NCBI GenBank assembly: GCA_030066755.1 | Contig: JASJAX010000046.1 | Span: forward strand, 1 to 41,781 | DNA length: 41,781 nucleotides | Direction: 5' to 3' | Origin: Acidimicrobiia bacterium | GTDB lineage: Bacteria; Actinomycetota; Acidimicrobiia; Spongiisociales; UBA5794 | The notes under the pieces: model-generated | Told to the model about the DNA's origin: nothing | Database searches by the model: none | What the model saw: only the letters and a program-made list of their open reading frames with translations | Shown here: piece after piece, positions 23,607 through 31,192 of the stretch | How the letters are laid out: every line of letters begins with the position of its first letter | Numbering within the stretch: position 1 is the stretch's first letter | Position numbers and translations under genes: made by a program

Positions 23607-25066
23607 TCCGGAGTCGCCGGCGCCGCTCTCCATATCGCTGCCGAGCGACCTGGCACTGAGAACTCGCCGTTTACAGCGGTGCCCTCACCCCAGATCGACT
23701 GGAGTTCGGAGCCGAGTCCGATCTCCGGCCGCACCGTCTCGTCGTTGTCGCCGGTGTTCACCGCGACGATGAGCGTTTCGCCCGCACCGTGGCGAGAGAA
23801 CATCGTCACCATGCCGTCGTCGTTTCCGGTGTCGATCCGGCGATAGTCGGCACTGCGGAGTGCCGGGTGATCGTTGCGCAATGCGATGAGCTTCTTGGTC
23901 GTGGTGAGCAGGTCGGTATTCCACCGACCCTCGTCCCACGGCATCGACCTGCGGGTGTCGTGATCGCGAAAGCCTTCCAGCCCGATCTCCGTGCCGTAGT
24001 AGAGACTCGGAGCACCGGGGAACGTCAGGAGAAGGGTGAGTGCCAGCTCCACCGATGCAACGTCGTTGGAGGCGATGCTCATGATCCGGGCCGTGTCGTG
24101 GGAGTCGAGGAGGTTCATGTTGGCGACGTGCACGTGCGGCGGGTACGAAGCGAGGATTGCATCGACGAGGTCGGCATATCGGACCCCGTCGATGTCGCGG
24201 TCGATCACGTAGTTGTCGTTGTTGTCGAGGATCGCGGCTTGGTCGGCGCGGTCGCCGATGACGTAGCCGAGGATCGCCGTGGTGAGGCGGTAGTTCATTG
24301 TGCCGTCGAATCGGGTTCCGTCGTTGGTGAACTCGGATGCGTCGCCCCAGATCTCTCCGACGATGTAGAGATCGGGGTTGATTGCCCGCACCCGGTCACG
24401 GAACTCCTCCCAGAATCCTGGGGTCTTGATCTCCTGGGGCACGTCGAGTCGCCACCCGTCGATCCCGCGGTGGGCCCAGTGTTCGGCGATACGCATCAGG
24501 TACTCGCGAACCTCCGGGTTGTCGGTATTGAAGGTCGGCAGTGCTTTGAGGCCCCACCATGCGCCGTAGTTCGCCGGCTTGTTCCCGTAGGGATGGAGTG
24601 GCCATTTGTGGACGTGGAACCAATCGAGCCACGGTGAGCTCGCCCCGTTCTCGAGTACGTCGTTGAACTGGAAGAACCCTCGGCTCGAATGATTGAAGAC
24701 CCCGTCGAGCACCACTCTGATCCCACGCTCATGGCAGGCGGCGAGGAGCTCATCGAAGGCATCGTTGCCGCCGAGCAGCGGATCGACGTGGTAGTAGTCG
24801 TGCGTGTGATAGCGGTGATTCGCTGCGCTCTGGAAGATCGGATTGAGATAGAGCGCCGTGATCCCGAGGTCAACGAGGTGATCGAGCCGCTCGACGATCC
24901 CGAGGAGGTCGCCACCCTTGTAGCCGTTCGGCGTCGGTGGTGACTCCCACGGCTCGATCCCTGCGGGCTTCTCGATCCGATCTGAGGTCGCAAACCGATC
25001 CGGGAAGATCTGATAGAAGACGGCGTCTTGCACCCAGCCGGGGGGTTCGTTGAGAGAGGTCGTCAT
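23603..25066 (-). CDS. GH13 alpha-glucan hydrolase (cyclomaltodextrinase/neopullulanase-like)
   Basis: 487 residues, no signal peptide. The GH13 barrel begins almost at once (VQDAVFYQIFPDRFA). Motifs: region I LDGVFNHSSRG, nucleophile Asp in GWRLDVPQEI, acid/base Glu in YIVGEIWGD, third Asp in LLDSHDTAR. Unlike the enzyme at 17252 there is no N-terminal beta domain. The open frame runs far upstream to 26581, but the ATG at 25066 fits the family start and has a -10 (TACCAT) seven bases before it. It probably cleaves maltodextrins in the cytoplasm. It is the third GH13 gene in the window, about 10 kb from malEFG, followed upstream by an EamA transporter gene 17 bases away. Confidence 0.9.
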   Translation of the reverse strand: MTTSLNEPPGWVQDAVFYQIFPDRFATSDRIEKPAGIEPWESPPTPNGYKGGDLLGIVERLDHLVDLGITALYLNPIFQSAANHRYHTHDYYHVDPLLGGNDAFDELLAACHERGIRVVLDGVFNHSSRGFFQFNDVLENGASSPWLDWFHVHKWPLHPYGNKPANYGAWWGLKALPTFNTDNPEVREYLMRIAEHWAHRGIDGWRLDVPQEIKTPGFWEEFRDRVRAINPDLYIVGEIWGDASEFTNDGTRFDGTMNYRLTTAILGYVIGDRADQAAILDNNDNYVIDRDIDGVRYADLVDAILASYPPHVHVANMNLLDSHDTARIMSIASNDVASVELALTLLLTFPGAPSLYYGTEIGLEGFRDHDTRRSMPWDEGRWNTDLLTTTKKLIALRNDHPALRSADYRRIDTGNDDGMVTMFSRHGAGETLIVAVNTGDNDETVRPEIGLGSELQSIWGEGTAVNGEFSVPGRSAAIWRAAPATPD

Positions 25067-25073
25067 GGCCTCG

Positions 25074-25079
25074 ATGGTA
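25074..25079 (-). promoter_or_regulatory. -10 element of GH13 gene at 25066
   Basis: TACCAT on the minus strand, 7 bases before the start codon; leaderless transcript inferred. It lies in the 17-base gap after the EamA gene, so this gene has its own start site even though the genes are closely spaced. Confidence 0.4.
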
Positions 25080-25083
25080 GGGC

Positions 25084-25917
25084 TCAACCCCCGGCCACCA
25101 GACCCACGGCAACGAGCGCCAACACCAGCCCGACCTGCCGCTGCCGGGTGAGGCGCTCGCCGAGGACGATGCGGGCCAGGATGACGGTGGCGGCGGGGAA
25201 CATCGCTGCAAGCACGGATACCACCGCAAGCGAGCCCTTGGTGGCAGCGATGATGAACGCCGCATTGCCGAAGAGTGTCAAGGCTCCGGCGCCGCTCCCG
25301 GCGGCGAGGCCACGGCGGCTGGGCACGAGCCCTTGCCGAAGTCCCAGGGCGATCACGACGATGGCGATGCCGCCGACCGCACGCGCCGGCACCAGGGCCC
25401 AGATGCCGGATGACTCGGGGGCGAGGCTCAGGCAGATGAGCAATGCGCCGAACCCGAGGCCGGCAAGCATCCCGAAGAGCACGCCGGACCGCACGTCTTC
25501 GGCCTCCGATAGGTGGCCTCCGCTGCTGATGATCCAGATGGCAATGAGGCCGACCACGATGCCGGCTCCGACGACCGCTGTCGGAATGTCGCCCCCGGCG
25601 ATCTCCCAGACGACGGGCCACACCCCACCGCCGACGGCTGCGATCGGAGACACGACGGCGATGCTGCTGCGGGCGAACCCGGTGTAGAGGGCCACAACGG
25701 CAAAGGCACCACTCAGCCCCGCGAGTGACCCCCACAGGACGGTTGAACCATCGAGCGAGCCATCGAAGAACGGTCCGATCGCCAGTACGACGAAGAGCCC
25801 GGAGACGTGGTTGACCAGCACGACCGAAAGGACCCGATCCGTCCGGCTGGCCAGCCCGCCAAAGAAGTCTCCTGTACCCGAGAACGCGGCAGCGGCGAGG
25901 GCGAGGACGATGGCCAT
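25084..25917 (-). CDS. EamA/DMT-family membrane transporter
   Basis: 277 residues and about ten hydrophobic segments in two halves, each with the EamA pattern: the first half ends VALYTGFARSSIAVVSPIAAV, the second has ALTLFGNAAFIIAATKGSLAVVSVLAAMFPAATVILARIVLGERL, a hallmark of the drug/metabolite transporter superfamily. Substrate unknown; relatives move amino acids, nucleotides or drugs. I take the ATG at 25917 (AIVLALAAAAFSG); a longer frame to 25986 would overlap pheA. A -10 TAGCGT lies eight bases upstream. It is divergent from pheA by 61 bases, which may hint at an aromatic amino acid but proves nothing. Confidence 0.85.
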   Translation of the reverse strand: MAIVLALAAAAFSGTGDFFGGLASRTDRVLSVVLVNHVSGLFVVLAIGPFFDGSLDGSTVLWGSLAGLSGAFAVVALYTGFARSSIAVVSPIAAVGGGVWPVVWEIAGGDIPTAVVGAGIVVGLIAIWIISSGGHLSEAEDVRSGVLFGMLAGLGFGALLICLSLAPESSGIWALVPARAVGGIAIVVIALGLRQGLVPSRRGLAAGSGAGALTLFGNAAFIIAATKGSLAVVSVLAAMFPAATVILARIVLGERLTRQRQVGLVLALVAVGLVAGG

Positions 25918-25925
25918 GGCAGCGC

Positions 25926-25931
25926 ACGCTA
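25926..25931 (-). promoter_or_regulatory. -10 element of EamA transporter gene
   Basis: TAGCGT on the minus strand, 8 bases before the ATG at 25917. Confidence 0.4.
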
Positions 25932-25964
25932 CCCGACGTGGACTCGCGCCCTGTATTGCGGCGG

Positions 25965-25970
25965 TACCCT
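25965..25970 (+). promoter_or_regulatory. -10 element of pheA
   Basis: TACCCT, 8 bases before the ATG at 25979; identical hexamer and spacing occur before the DUF3097 gene (28420-28425). Confidence 0.45.
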
Positions 25971-25978
25971 GCGGCGCC

Positions 25979-26806
25979 ATGCGCATCGGATACCAGGGTG
26001 AACCCCACTCCTACAGCTTTCGAGCGGTGAACGAACTGTTCCCGGACGCCGAGTACGTCGGCGAGCCGAGCTTTGTCGCAGCGTTCGCGGCACTCGAGGC
26101 GGGCACGGTCGATCGACTCGTGCTGCCGGTCGAGAACTCGACGACAGGAAGCGTCCTCCCAGTGCTCGATCGTCTGCCCGGGAACGAGGAGCACGGGCCG
26201 ATTGCGATCATCGCCGAGCACCTCGTCGAGGTGCGTCACGCCCTGCTCGGCGTGCCGGGCGCCACGCTCGACGGGCTGTCGGAGGTGCGCTCCCATCCGG
26301 AGGCGCTGGCGCAGGCCGAAGGGGTGCTGCTCGAACTCGGTGTCATCGAGCGGCCGCGTCACGACACCGCCGGTGCGGTGCGCGAAGTCGCCGAGGCAGG
26401 CGACCCGTCGATTGCAGCGCTGGCGCCGCCCGAGGCGGGACCGGCGCACGGTCTCGCGATCCTGCGAGAGAACTGTATGGACCGGGACCACAACACCACG
26501 CGGTTCGTCGTCCTCGCCCCGGGCGAGGCGCAAGTCGATCCGGACGACGACAAGACCACGATGGTGTTCTCCACATCGCACACGCCGGGGGCGCTGGCAT
26601 TGGCGTTGACCGAACTCGGCCTGCGAGGGGCCAACCTGACCCGCATCGAGTCGCGACCCTCAGGAGAGGCCTGGTCGTATCGGTTCTTCGTCGACCTCGA
26701 GCACGAACCCGGCCCCGAGGGTTTGGCGCGAGTGATCGATCCGCCCCCGGCGACGCTGGCCCACCTCCACGTGATCGGCAGCTACCGGAGCGCACGCATC
26801 CGCTGA
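25979..26806 (+). CDS. pheA: Prephenate dehydratase
   Basis: 275 residues. The catalytic PDT domain (1-~185) has GYQGEPHSYSF, VLPVENSTTGSV and the NTTRFVVL signature with catalytic Thr. A C-terminal ACT domain (~195-275) has FSTSHTPGALALAL and the GANLTRIESRPSGEAWSYRFFVD (ESRP) phenylalanine-binding motif, so feedback inhibition by Phe is expected. It turns prephenate into phenylpyruvate in phenylalanine synthesis. No chorismate mutase domain is fused, as usual in actinobacteria. The start is fixed by the leaderless promoter TACCCT. It stands alone; no other aromatic-pathway genes are adjacent. Confidence 0.96.
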   Translation: MRIGYQGEPHSYSFRAVNELFPDAEYVGEPSFVAAFAALEAGTVDRLVLPVENSTTGSVLPVLDRLPGNEEHGPIAIIAEHLVEVRHALLGVPGATLDGLSEVRSHPEALAQAEGVLLELGVIERPRHDTAGAVREVAEAGDPSIAALAPPEAGPAHGLAILRENCMDRDHNTTRFVVLAPGEAQVDPDDDKTTMVFSTSHTPGALALALTELGLRGANLTRIESRPSGEAWSYRFFVDLEHEPGPEGLARVIDPPPATLAHLHVIGSYRSARIR

Positions 26807-26828
26807 CTGGAGTGGCGCGGCGGCTTGG

Positions 26829-27533
26829 TCACCGCTGCAGCACGTCGGCCAGGAGCTCCGGTGCGAAGAATTGCACGTCGTGCGGTGCGTCGACTTCGCT
26901 GATCTGCCAACCCCGCTTCGCGGCGCGTTGCGCCGACTCGCCGAGGAGATCCGCCTCGTCGACCTGGGTACATCGGATGTACTCGGTCGAGCGCGGGTCG
27001 ATGTGGGTGCTGAGTCGGATGGGCGTATCGAAACATGCGAGCGGCATCGGGCACGACGCCTTCTCGAAGTACGCCACGACCTCCGCCGGGGCTTCACCCG
27101 GCTTGGGTGTTGGGAATGGGAGCGGAACGAGCCATCCGTCGCCGTCCGACGCGGCCAGGTCGCGTATGCGCTGTGCCAGAGACTCGGGCACGAGGTCGAG
27201 CAGTGACTCTCCGTCGTTCGGGACGAAACCGTCGATGAAGATGAGTCGTTGGATCCGGTCTGCGAGGCGGTCAGCAGCATCGGACAGCACCATCCCGGAG
27301 TAGCTGTGGCCACACAGGATGACGTCCTCGAGTTCTTCGGAGTCGAACAGGCCGACAACGTCCTCGATATGGGTGCCGAGCCCGATAGAGGGAGCCGCCA
27401 AGTGGCGCCGCTCACCGAGCCCGGTGTAGCTCGGCCGGTAGACATCGTGGCCGCTTGCCGAGAGGAGTTCCCCAACCCGTCGCCACTCCCAGCCACCGCC
27501 CCAGCCGCCGTGGAGCAGGACGTAAGTCGCCAT
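26829..27533 (-). CDS. Alpha/beta hydrolase (esterase-like)
   Basis: 234 residues. Alpha/beta-hydrolase fold: oxyanion-hole strand YVLLHGGWGGGWEW, nucleophile Ser77 in CGHSYSG, and the catalytic His in VDAPHDVQFFAPELLADVL near the C-terminus. The sequence resembles the plant-like methylesterase/hydroxynitrile-lyase branch and bacterial EstC-type esterases. Substrate unknown. The ATG at 27533 follows AAGGGAG (27549-27543, reverse) at about 9 bases; the longer frame to 28028 overlaps DUF3097 in the wrong frame. It converges with pheA (22 bases between stops) and follows the DUF3097 gene by 65 bases. Confidence 0.9.
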   Translation of the reverse strand: MATYVLLHGGWGGGWEWRRVGELLSASGHDVYRPSYTGLGERRHLAAPSIGLGTHIEDVVGLFDSEELEDVILCGHSYSGMVLSDAADRLADRIQRLIFIDGFVPNDGESLLDLVPESLAQRIRDLAASDGDGWLVPLPFPTPKPGEAPAEVVAYFEKASCPMPLACFDTPIRLSTHIDPRSTEYIRCTQVDEADLLGESAQRAAKRGWQISEVDAPHDVQFFAPELLADVLQR

Positions 27534-27598
27534 CGCATTGTCTCCCTTCGTGTGCCTGCACCCTATTGGCCTCGGAGCTCCGACGCGGTCGGCCGACG

Positions 27599-28411
27599 TC
27601 AGGTCGTGACGAAGTCGATCAAGGACTCCACTGCGGTGATCAGCGGCGTCTCGAGGTCCCGATAGGTCGTTACCCGGGAGCGGATCTGTTGCCAAAACAG
27701 ACCGGGGTCGGTGGTGGAACCAAGCGCCTCGATGACGCCTTCCTTCCACGGCCGACCGAGCGGGATCTCGGGCCAGGCGGCGATGCCGAGCGCTTCGGGT
27801 CTGATGGCCTGCCAGATGTCGACGTACGGGTGGCCGGCGACCATCACCTGTGGGCCGGCGACTTGCTCGGCGATGCGGGCTTCCTTCGAGCCAGGGACGA
27901 GATGGTCGAGCAAGATCCCGAGGCGGCGGTGGCGCGCCGGCTGAAATGCCCGGACGGCGTCGACGAGATCGTCGGCGCCGTGGAGCGGTTCGACCACGAT
28001 GCCCTCGACCCGCAGATCGTCGCCCCACACATGCTCGATCAACTCGGCGTCGTGGATCCCCTCGACCCAGATGCGGCTTGCCTGCGCGGTCTGGGCCGGC
28101 GTCGGTCCGGCATCGAGTGATCCGGACGCGGTGATGCGGCGTTCCCGGGTCGGGGTGTTCGTCGATCGCAGCAGCTTTACCGCTTGGCCCCGATGTGCGA
28201 AGGCGCCCTCGTGCGGCTTGTACTCGTGACGACCGCCGAGCGGGTCCTCGAGCACGATTCGCTCACCCTCTGAGAAGGCCACCACAGTGCCCCTGGTCCC
28301 CGAGTCCCGGTGGGTGAGCTCCGTTCCGAGCGAAATCTCGATGGCGGGATACCGCTTCGCCTCCGCGTCGGCCGCGATGACGTCGTCGCTGTCCCAACGA
28401 TTCCTGGCCAT
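27599..28411 (-). CDS. DUF3097 domain protein
   Basis: 270 residues matching the actinobacterial DUF3097 family along most of its length: TASGSL near 100, then IWVEGIHDAELIEHVWGDDL, GIVVEPLHGADDL, RLGILLDHLVPGSKEARIA, VMVAGHPYVDIWQAIRPEAL and a C-terminal YRDLETPLI...ESLIDFVT. The invariant acidic and Gly residues (EGIHDAE, LLDHLVPGSKE) recall a Toprim-like fold, which is my inference; the biochemical role is not established to my knowledge. The ATG at 28411 is preceded by TACCCT at 8 bases. It is separate from the 58-residue ORF upstream. Confidence 0.9.
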   Translation of the reverse strand: MARNRWDSDDVIAADAEAKRYPAIEISLGTELTHRDSGTRGTVVAFSEGERIVLEDPLGGRHEYKPHEGAFAHRGQAVKLLRSTNTPTRERRITASGSLDAGPTPAQTAQASRIWVEGIHDAELIEHVWGDDLRVEGIVVEPLHGADDLVDAVRAFQPARHRRLGILLDHLVPGSKEARIAEQVAGPQVMVAGHPYVDIWQAIRPEALGIAAWPEIPLGRPWKEGVIEALGSTTDPGLFWQQIRSRVTTYRDLETPLITAVESLIDFVTT

Positions 28412-28419
28412 GGCGGGGG

Positions 28420-28425
28420 AGGGTA
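28420..28425 (-). promoter_or_regulatory. -10 element of DUF3097 gene
   Basis: TACCCT on the minus strand, 8 bases before the ATG at 28411. Confidence 0.45.
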
Positions 28426-28513
28426 GCTGGGAGGTCTGCCGCCGCCCGGTACTCAGTCGGAAACGGCCTTGACAGCATCGGGAGACGGCGGAGGGGCGCC
28501 ACCACATCCGACG

Positions 28514-28690
28514 CTATCGCCGCCTTGAGCCGAAACCCTCACGTTGCGCGAGATCGGCCACGATCTGAGCCTGTTCGATTGCTCGGCGTGCCGCCTGTCG
28601 ATCCGTCGGCGATCGTTGTGCCGCGTCCGTCGCGTCAACGAGTGCATGGATCGCGTCCGCCAGATCCTGTGAGAGGTGTGTCGTAGCCAC
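28514..28690 (-). CDS. Small hypothetical protein, 58 residues
   Basis: A GTG-started frame encodes a 58-residue helical, charged protein (THLSQDLADAIHALVDATDA, then a basic RQAARRAIEQAQIVADLAQ and a GFGSRRR end). The gap between DUF3097 and the SRPBCC gene is otherwise unexplained, third-position GC is high, and a -10 TATCGT lies 7 bases before the start. I do not recognise a family. It could be a small DNA- or protein-binding factor; coding status needs conservation. Confidence 0.6.
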   Translation of the reverse strand: MATTHLSQDLADAIHALVDATDAAQRSPTDRQAARRAIEQAQIVADLAQREGFGSRRR

Positions 28691-28697
28691 CGCCGCG

Positions 28698-28703
28698 ACG
28701 ATA
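28698..28703 (-). promoter_or_regulatory. -10 element of the 58-residue ORF
   Basis: TATCGT on the minus strand, 7 bases before the GTG at 28690. Confidence 0.35.
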
Positions 28704-28726
28704 GCGACGGCAGGTTGCCGGATTCG

Positions 28727-29161
28727 TCAGTCGAACAGGTTCTGGAGTCTGGGGAGGAAGTGCTGCCAGCCTTCGAGGTGGGATTGGCGCTCTTCGGTAT
28801 CAGTGGCGGCATAGTCGCCGTGGGAGAGCGTGAGCTCGGTACCGTCCTCGGCCATGCGGAAGGTGATACGCACCGTTCGCTCCGGGGTGTCGGGCTCGTG
28901 GTCCCATGACCAAGTGAAGGCGAGGGCCTCACCGGGGGCAACCTCGGTGTACGTGCCACGGACGGTCCACTCCATCGCCGGCCATCGGACCTCATACGCC
29001 CCGCCCACCACGGGATCGAGCGCCGCCTCGTCCCCCCACCACTGTGTGATCCGATCCGCCCGGACGAATGCATCGAACACATGCTCCGGCGAAGCCCCGA
29101 CAACGCCCCGGATTCTCATGCGTTGAACAGTCGACCCGTCGGTTTCCAAGAACGCGCTCAT
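28727..29161 (-). CDS. SRPBCC / AHSA1-domain protein
   Basis: 144 residues of AHSA1/START type: VGASPEHVFDAFVRADRITQWWGD, EVRWPAMEWTVRGTYTEVAP, FTWSWDHEPDTPERTVRITF and the C-terminal HLEGWQHFLPRLQNLF helix. Unlike the other two SRPBCC genes here it has no adjoining ArsR gene. The ATG at 29161 has TAGGGT seven bases upstream; an internal Met at residue 15 is a weaker alternative. Ligand unknown. It is divergent from the methyltransferase cassette, 176 bases away, with a strong hairpin between. Confidence 0.88.
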   Translation of the reverse strand: MSAFLETDGSTVQRMRIRGVVGASPEHVFDAFVRADRITQWWGDEAALDPVVGGAYEVRWPAMEWTVRGTYTEVAPGEALAFTWSWDHEPDTPERTVRITFRMAEDGTELTLSHGDYAATDTEERQSHLEGWQHFLPRLQNLFD

Positions 29162-29168
29162 CTGACGC

Positions 29169-29174
29169 ACCCTA
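29169..29174 (-). promoter_or_regulatory. -10 element of SRPBCC gene at 29161
   Basis: TAGGGT on the minus strand, 7 bases before the ATG. Confidence 0.4.
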
Positions 29175-29219
29175 CGCGCGTGGATCGTCGAAGCGCACCG
29201 CCCCGTGGGTCCAAGCACC

Positions 29220-29280
29220 AAGTACGGCGGCCGAAGGTCGCCTTGTACCCAGTACGCAGCACGGGCAACGCCCGTGCTGC
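29220..29280. repeat. AGTAC-linked hairpins upstream of the methyltransferase cassette
   Basis: AGTAC at 29221 leads into GGCGGCC-GAA-GGTCGCC (one G-T pair), then TGTACCC and AGTACGC heptamers and a perfect 11-bp hairpin GCAGCACGGGC-AAC-GCCCGTGCTGC (29256-29280). It lies between two divergent genes, so it is not a simple terminator. The GAA and AAC loops match the dispersed element's hairpins. Confidence 0.7.
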
Positions 29281-29337
29281 CCATTTCTGTCCGTCCCGCC
29301 CGGTATCGTGGCTCACGCCAGCACACGGAGACTCGCC

Positions 29338-30870
29338 ATGGCCGAGGAACGGGCCGACAAGAAAGAATCGACGGGGACCTCGACTTCGAGCTTCGGGGTG
29401 GGGCGACGCCAGAATCACGACGCCACGAAGTTCTACTCACGGTTTGCGGCACCGACGATCTCCGACGACGACGAGATCACCGTTGCGCCTGAGCTCACTG
29501 ATCCGTGTGTCCTCGGCGATGCCCGATCGATGGACGCGATTCCGGACAACTCGGTCGCACTCGTCGTCACGTCACCGCCGTACTTTGCCGGCAAGGCATA
29601 TGAGGAGGACCTGAGTGCAGAGGGCGTGCCTGCGTCCTATCGGGAATATCTGGAGATGCTCGAGGACGTGTTCGCCGAGTGCGTCCGCAAACTCGAACCG
29701 GGCGGGCGAATCGCCGTCAACGTCGCCAACCTCGGCCGTAAGCCGTACCGCAGCCTGTCGGCCGACGTCATCCACATCCTGCAGGACCGCCTCCATCTGC
29801 TGCTCCGGGGCGAGGTCGTATGGAAGAAGGCCGAGGGCGCTGCGGGCTCGGTGGCGTGGGGGTCGTACCGTTCGGCCGCCAACCCTGTGCTCCGCGACCT
29901 CACCGAGCGCGTCATCATCGCCAGCAAAGGGCGGTTCGATCGGGCGGTTCCGGCGAAGCGCCGCAGAACCCAGGGGCTGCCCCACGACACGAAGATCACG
30001 GCCGACGAGTTCATGGCTGCGACGCTCGACGTGTGGGACATCGCCGCAGAGAGCGCCCGGCGGGTCAACCACCCAGCGCCCTTCCCAGTGGCGCTGCCAC
30101 AACGGCTCATCAACCTCTACACCTACGAGAACGATCTCGTGCTCGACCCGTTCATGGGGTCGGGGACCACGCTGGTCGCAGCACTCAAGGAAGGCCGTCG
30201 TGCTGTCGGCTACGACCTCGACCCGCAGTATGTCGAGACGGCCCGCAAACGAGTGGCTCGCACGCTGGAGGATCTCGAGCACGACCGAATGTTGACGGCT
30301 CGCCTCATCGAGACGATCGAGGATCCTGAGCCGGCTGAGGAGCCGGTCCCAAGCACCGAAGGCGACGGCATCGCCGACTTCCAGCGTCGTGCCACGCTCG
30401 AGGGCAAAGCGGCCCAGGACCAGGCCCGCGCCATCGTCGAGAACGCGGGCTTCGTGATCGTGAAGCGCAACTACCGGGTCAAGGGCACGGGTGCCCAGTT
30501 CAATCTCTACGTCACCGATCAGGCGGGAGGCACATGGCTGATCGACGTCTCGGGTGCGTTCACGACCACTCGGGGTGGCCTTCGCCGCACGGATACGGTG
30601 TGGAAGGCGCTCGGCCGGGCGCACGTCCTGCACCTCCAGGAGACCAGCGAAGACAACCCGATTCCCCGGCTGCTGTTCCTCACTTCCGATCTACCCAAGC
30701 CGGGGTCGGAGGGCGATGTGGCTCTCCATGCTGCCGTCGGCACGATCTGGGACGTTGTTCAGATGTACGAGCCGGAGGGCATGAAGCGCCTTGCCGCCTA
30801 CGCCTCGGGCGAGGCTGCTCGTCCGCTTGCCGGCTTCTGGACCGAGCAGGAGGTCGACGGGCTCTCGTGA
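29338..30870 (+). CDS. Beta-class DNA methyltransferase with extra C-terminal domain
   Basis: 510 residues. Motif IV TSPPY (78-82) precedes the SAM-binding motif I DPFMGSGTT (270-278), the beta-class order; TSPPY favours N4-cytosine but N6-adenine methylation is possible. A linker (about 300-350) joins a ~150-residue C-terminal domain: AIVENAGFVIVKRNYRVKG, QFNLYVTDQAGGTWLIDVSG (387-406) and GGLRRTDTVWKALGRAHVLHL. Its strand-turn-strand D394...D403-V-S resembles a PD-(D/E)XK nuclease core with Ser replacing the final Lys, so it may be a degenerate nuclease or target-recognition module. The ATG at 29338 has CGGAG seven bases upstream (29326-29330). The stop overlaps the next start (GTGA), so the genes are coupled. 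No target-recognition subunit typical of Type I systems is present. Confidence 0.9.
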   Translation: MAEERADKKESTGTSTSSFGVGRRQNHDATKFYSRFAAPTISDDDEITVAPELTDPCVLGDARSMDAIPDNSVALVVTSPPYFAGKAYEEDLSAEGVPASYREYLEMLEDVFAECVRKLEPGGRIAVNVANLGRKPYRSLSADVIHILQDRLHLLLRGEVVWKKAEGAAGSVAWGSYRSAANPVLRDLTERVIIASKGRFDRAVPAKRRRTQGLPHDTKITADEFMAATLDVWDIAAESARRVNHPAPFPVALPQRLINLYTYENDLVLDPFMGSGTTLVAALKEGRRAVGYDLDPQYVETARKRVARTLEDLEHDRMLTARLIETIEDPEPAEEPVPSTEGDGIADFQRRATLEGKAAQDQARAIVENAGFVIVKRNYRVKGTGAQFNLYVTDQAGGTWLIDVSGAFTTTRGGLRRTDTVWKALGRAHVLHLQETSEDNPIPRLLFLTSDLPKPGSEGDVALHAAVGTIWDVVQMYEPEGMKRLAAYASGEAARPLAGFWTEQEVDGLS

Positions 30871-31190
30871 GCCGACCCACGGTTGCCATCGCCGTCGTGC
30901 GCGACTCGCCTCCGTCCGTGGTCGTTGCCGACGACATCGGGGTGCTGCAACGTGCCTTGGCGGTGCGCCTCGTTGCCCGCACCGAACCCGGCCAGATCTC
31001 CGACGTCGATCGTGAGGCATTGCGCAACGCCTTGTCCGAGGAGCGCTGGAGCGACGCGCTGACGGCTTGGATCAAGCACACCGGGATCGCAATCGACGTC
31101 TACACCGAACGTGTGCTGACCGACGACGACCTCCCCGCCGACCTGCTCGGCGTCCAACTGCAGTTCTCACCGCTGTTTCGAGACGCCTAG
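30867..31190 (+). CDS. Small hypothetical protein of the methyltransferase cassette
   Basis: 107 residues, acidic. The GTG start at 30867 overlaps the methyltransferase stop by 4 bases, and the stop lies 2 bases before the next GTG, so it is the middle gene of a translationally coupled trio. It begins with beta-strand-like VAIAVVRDSPPSVVVADDI, followed by helices (LQRALAVRLVART, REALRNALSEERWSDALTAWIKHTG) and a C-terminal LLGVQLQFSPLF. I recognise no family. A role as adaptor or inhibitor for the flanking proteins is only a guess from gene order. Confidence 0.82.
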   Translation: MSRPTVAIAVVRDSPPSVVVADDIGVLQRALAVRLVARTEPGQISDVDREALRNALSEERWSDALTAWIKHTGIAIDVYTERVLTDDDLPADLLGVQLQFSPLFRDA

Positions 31191-31192
31191 CC

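Noticed and set aside
25067-26581. Upstream extension of the GH13 frame ending at 23603
   Set aside because: It overlaps EamA and pheA, adds low-complexity Arg-rich sequence, and the family start and -10 lie at 25066-25079.
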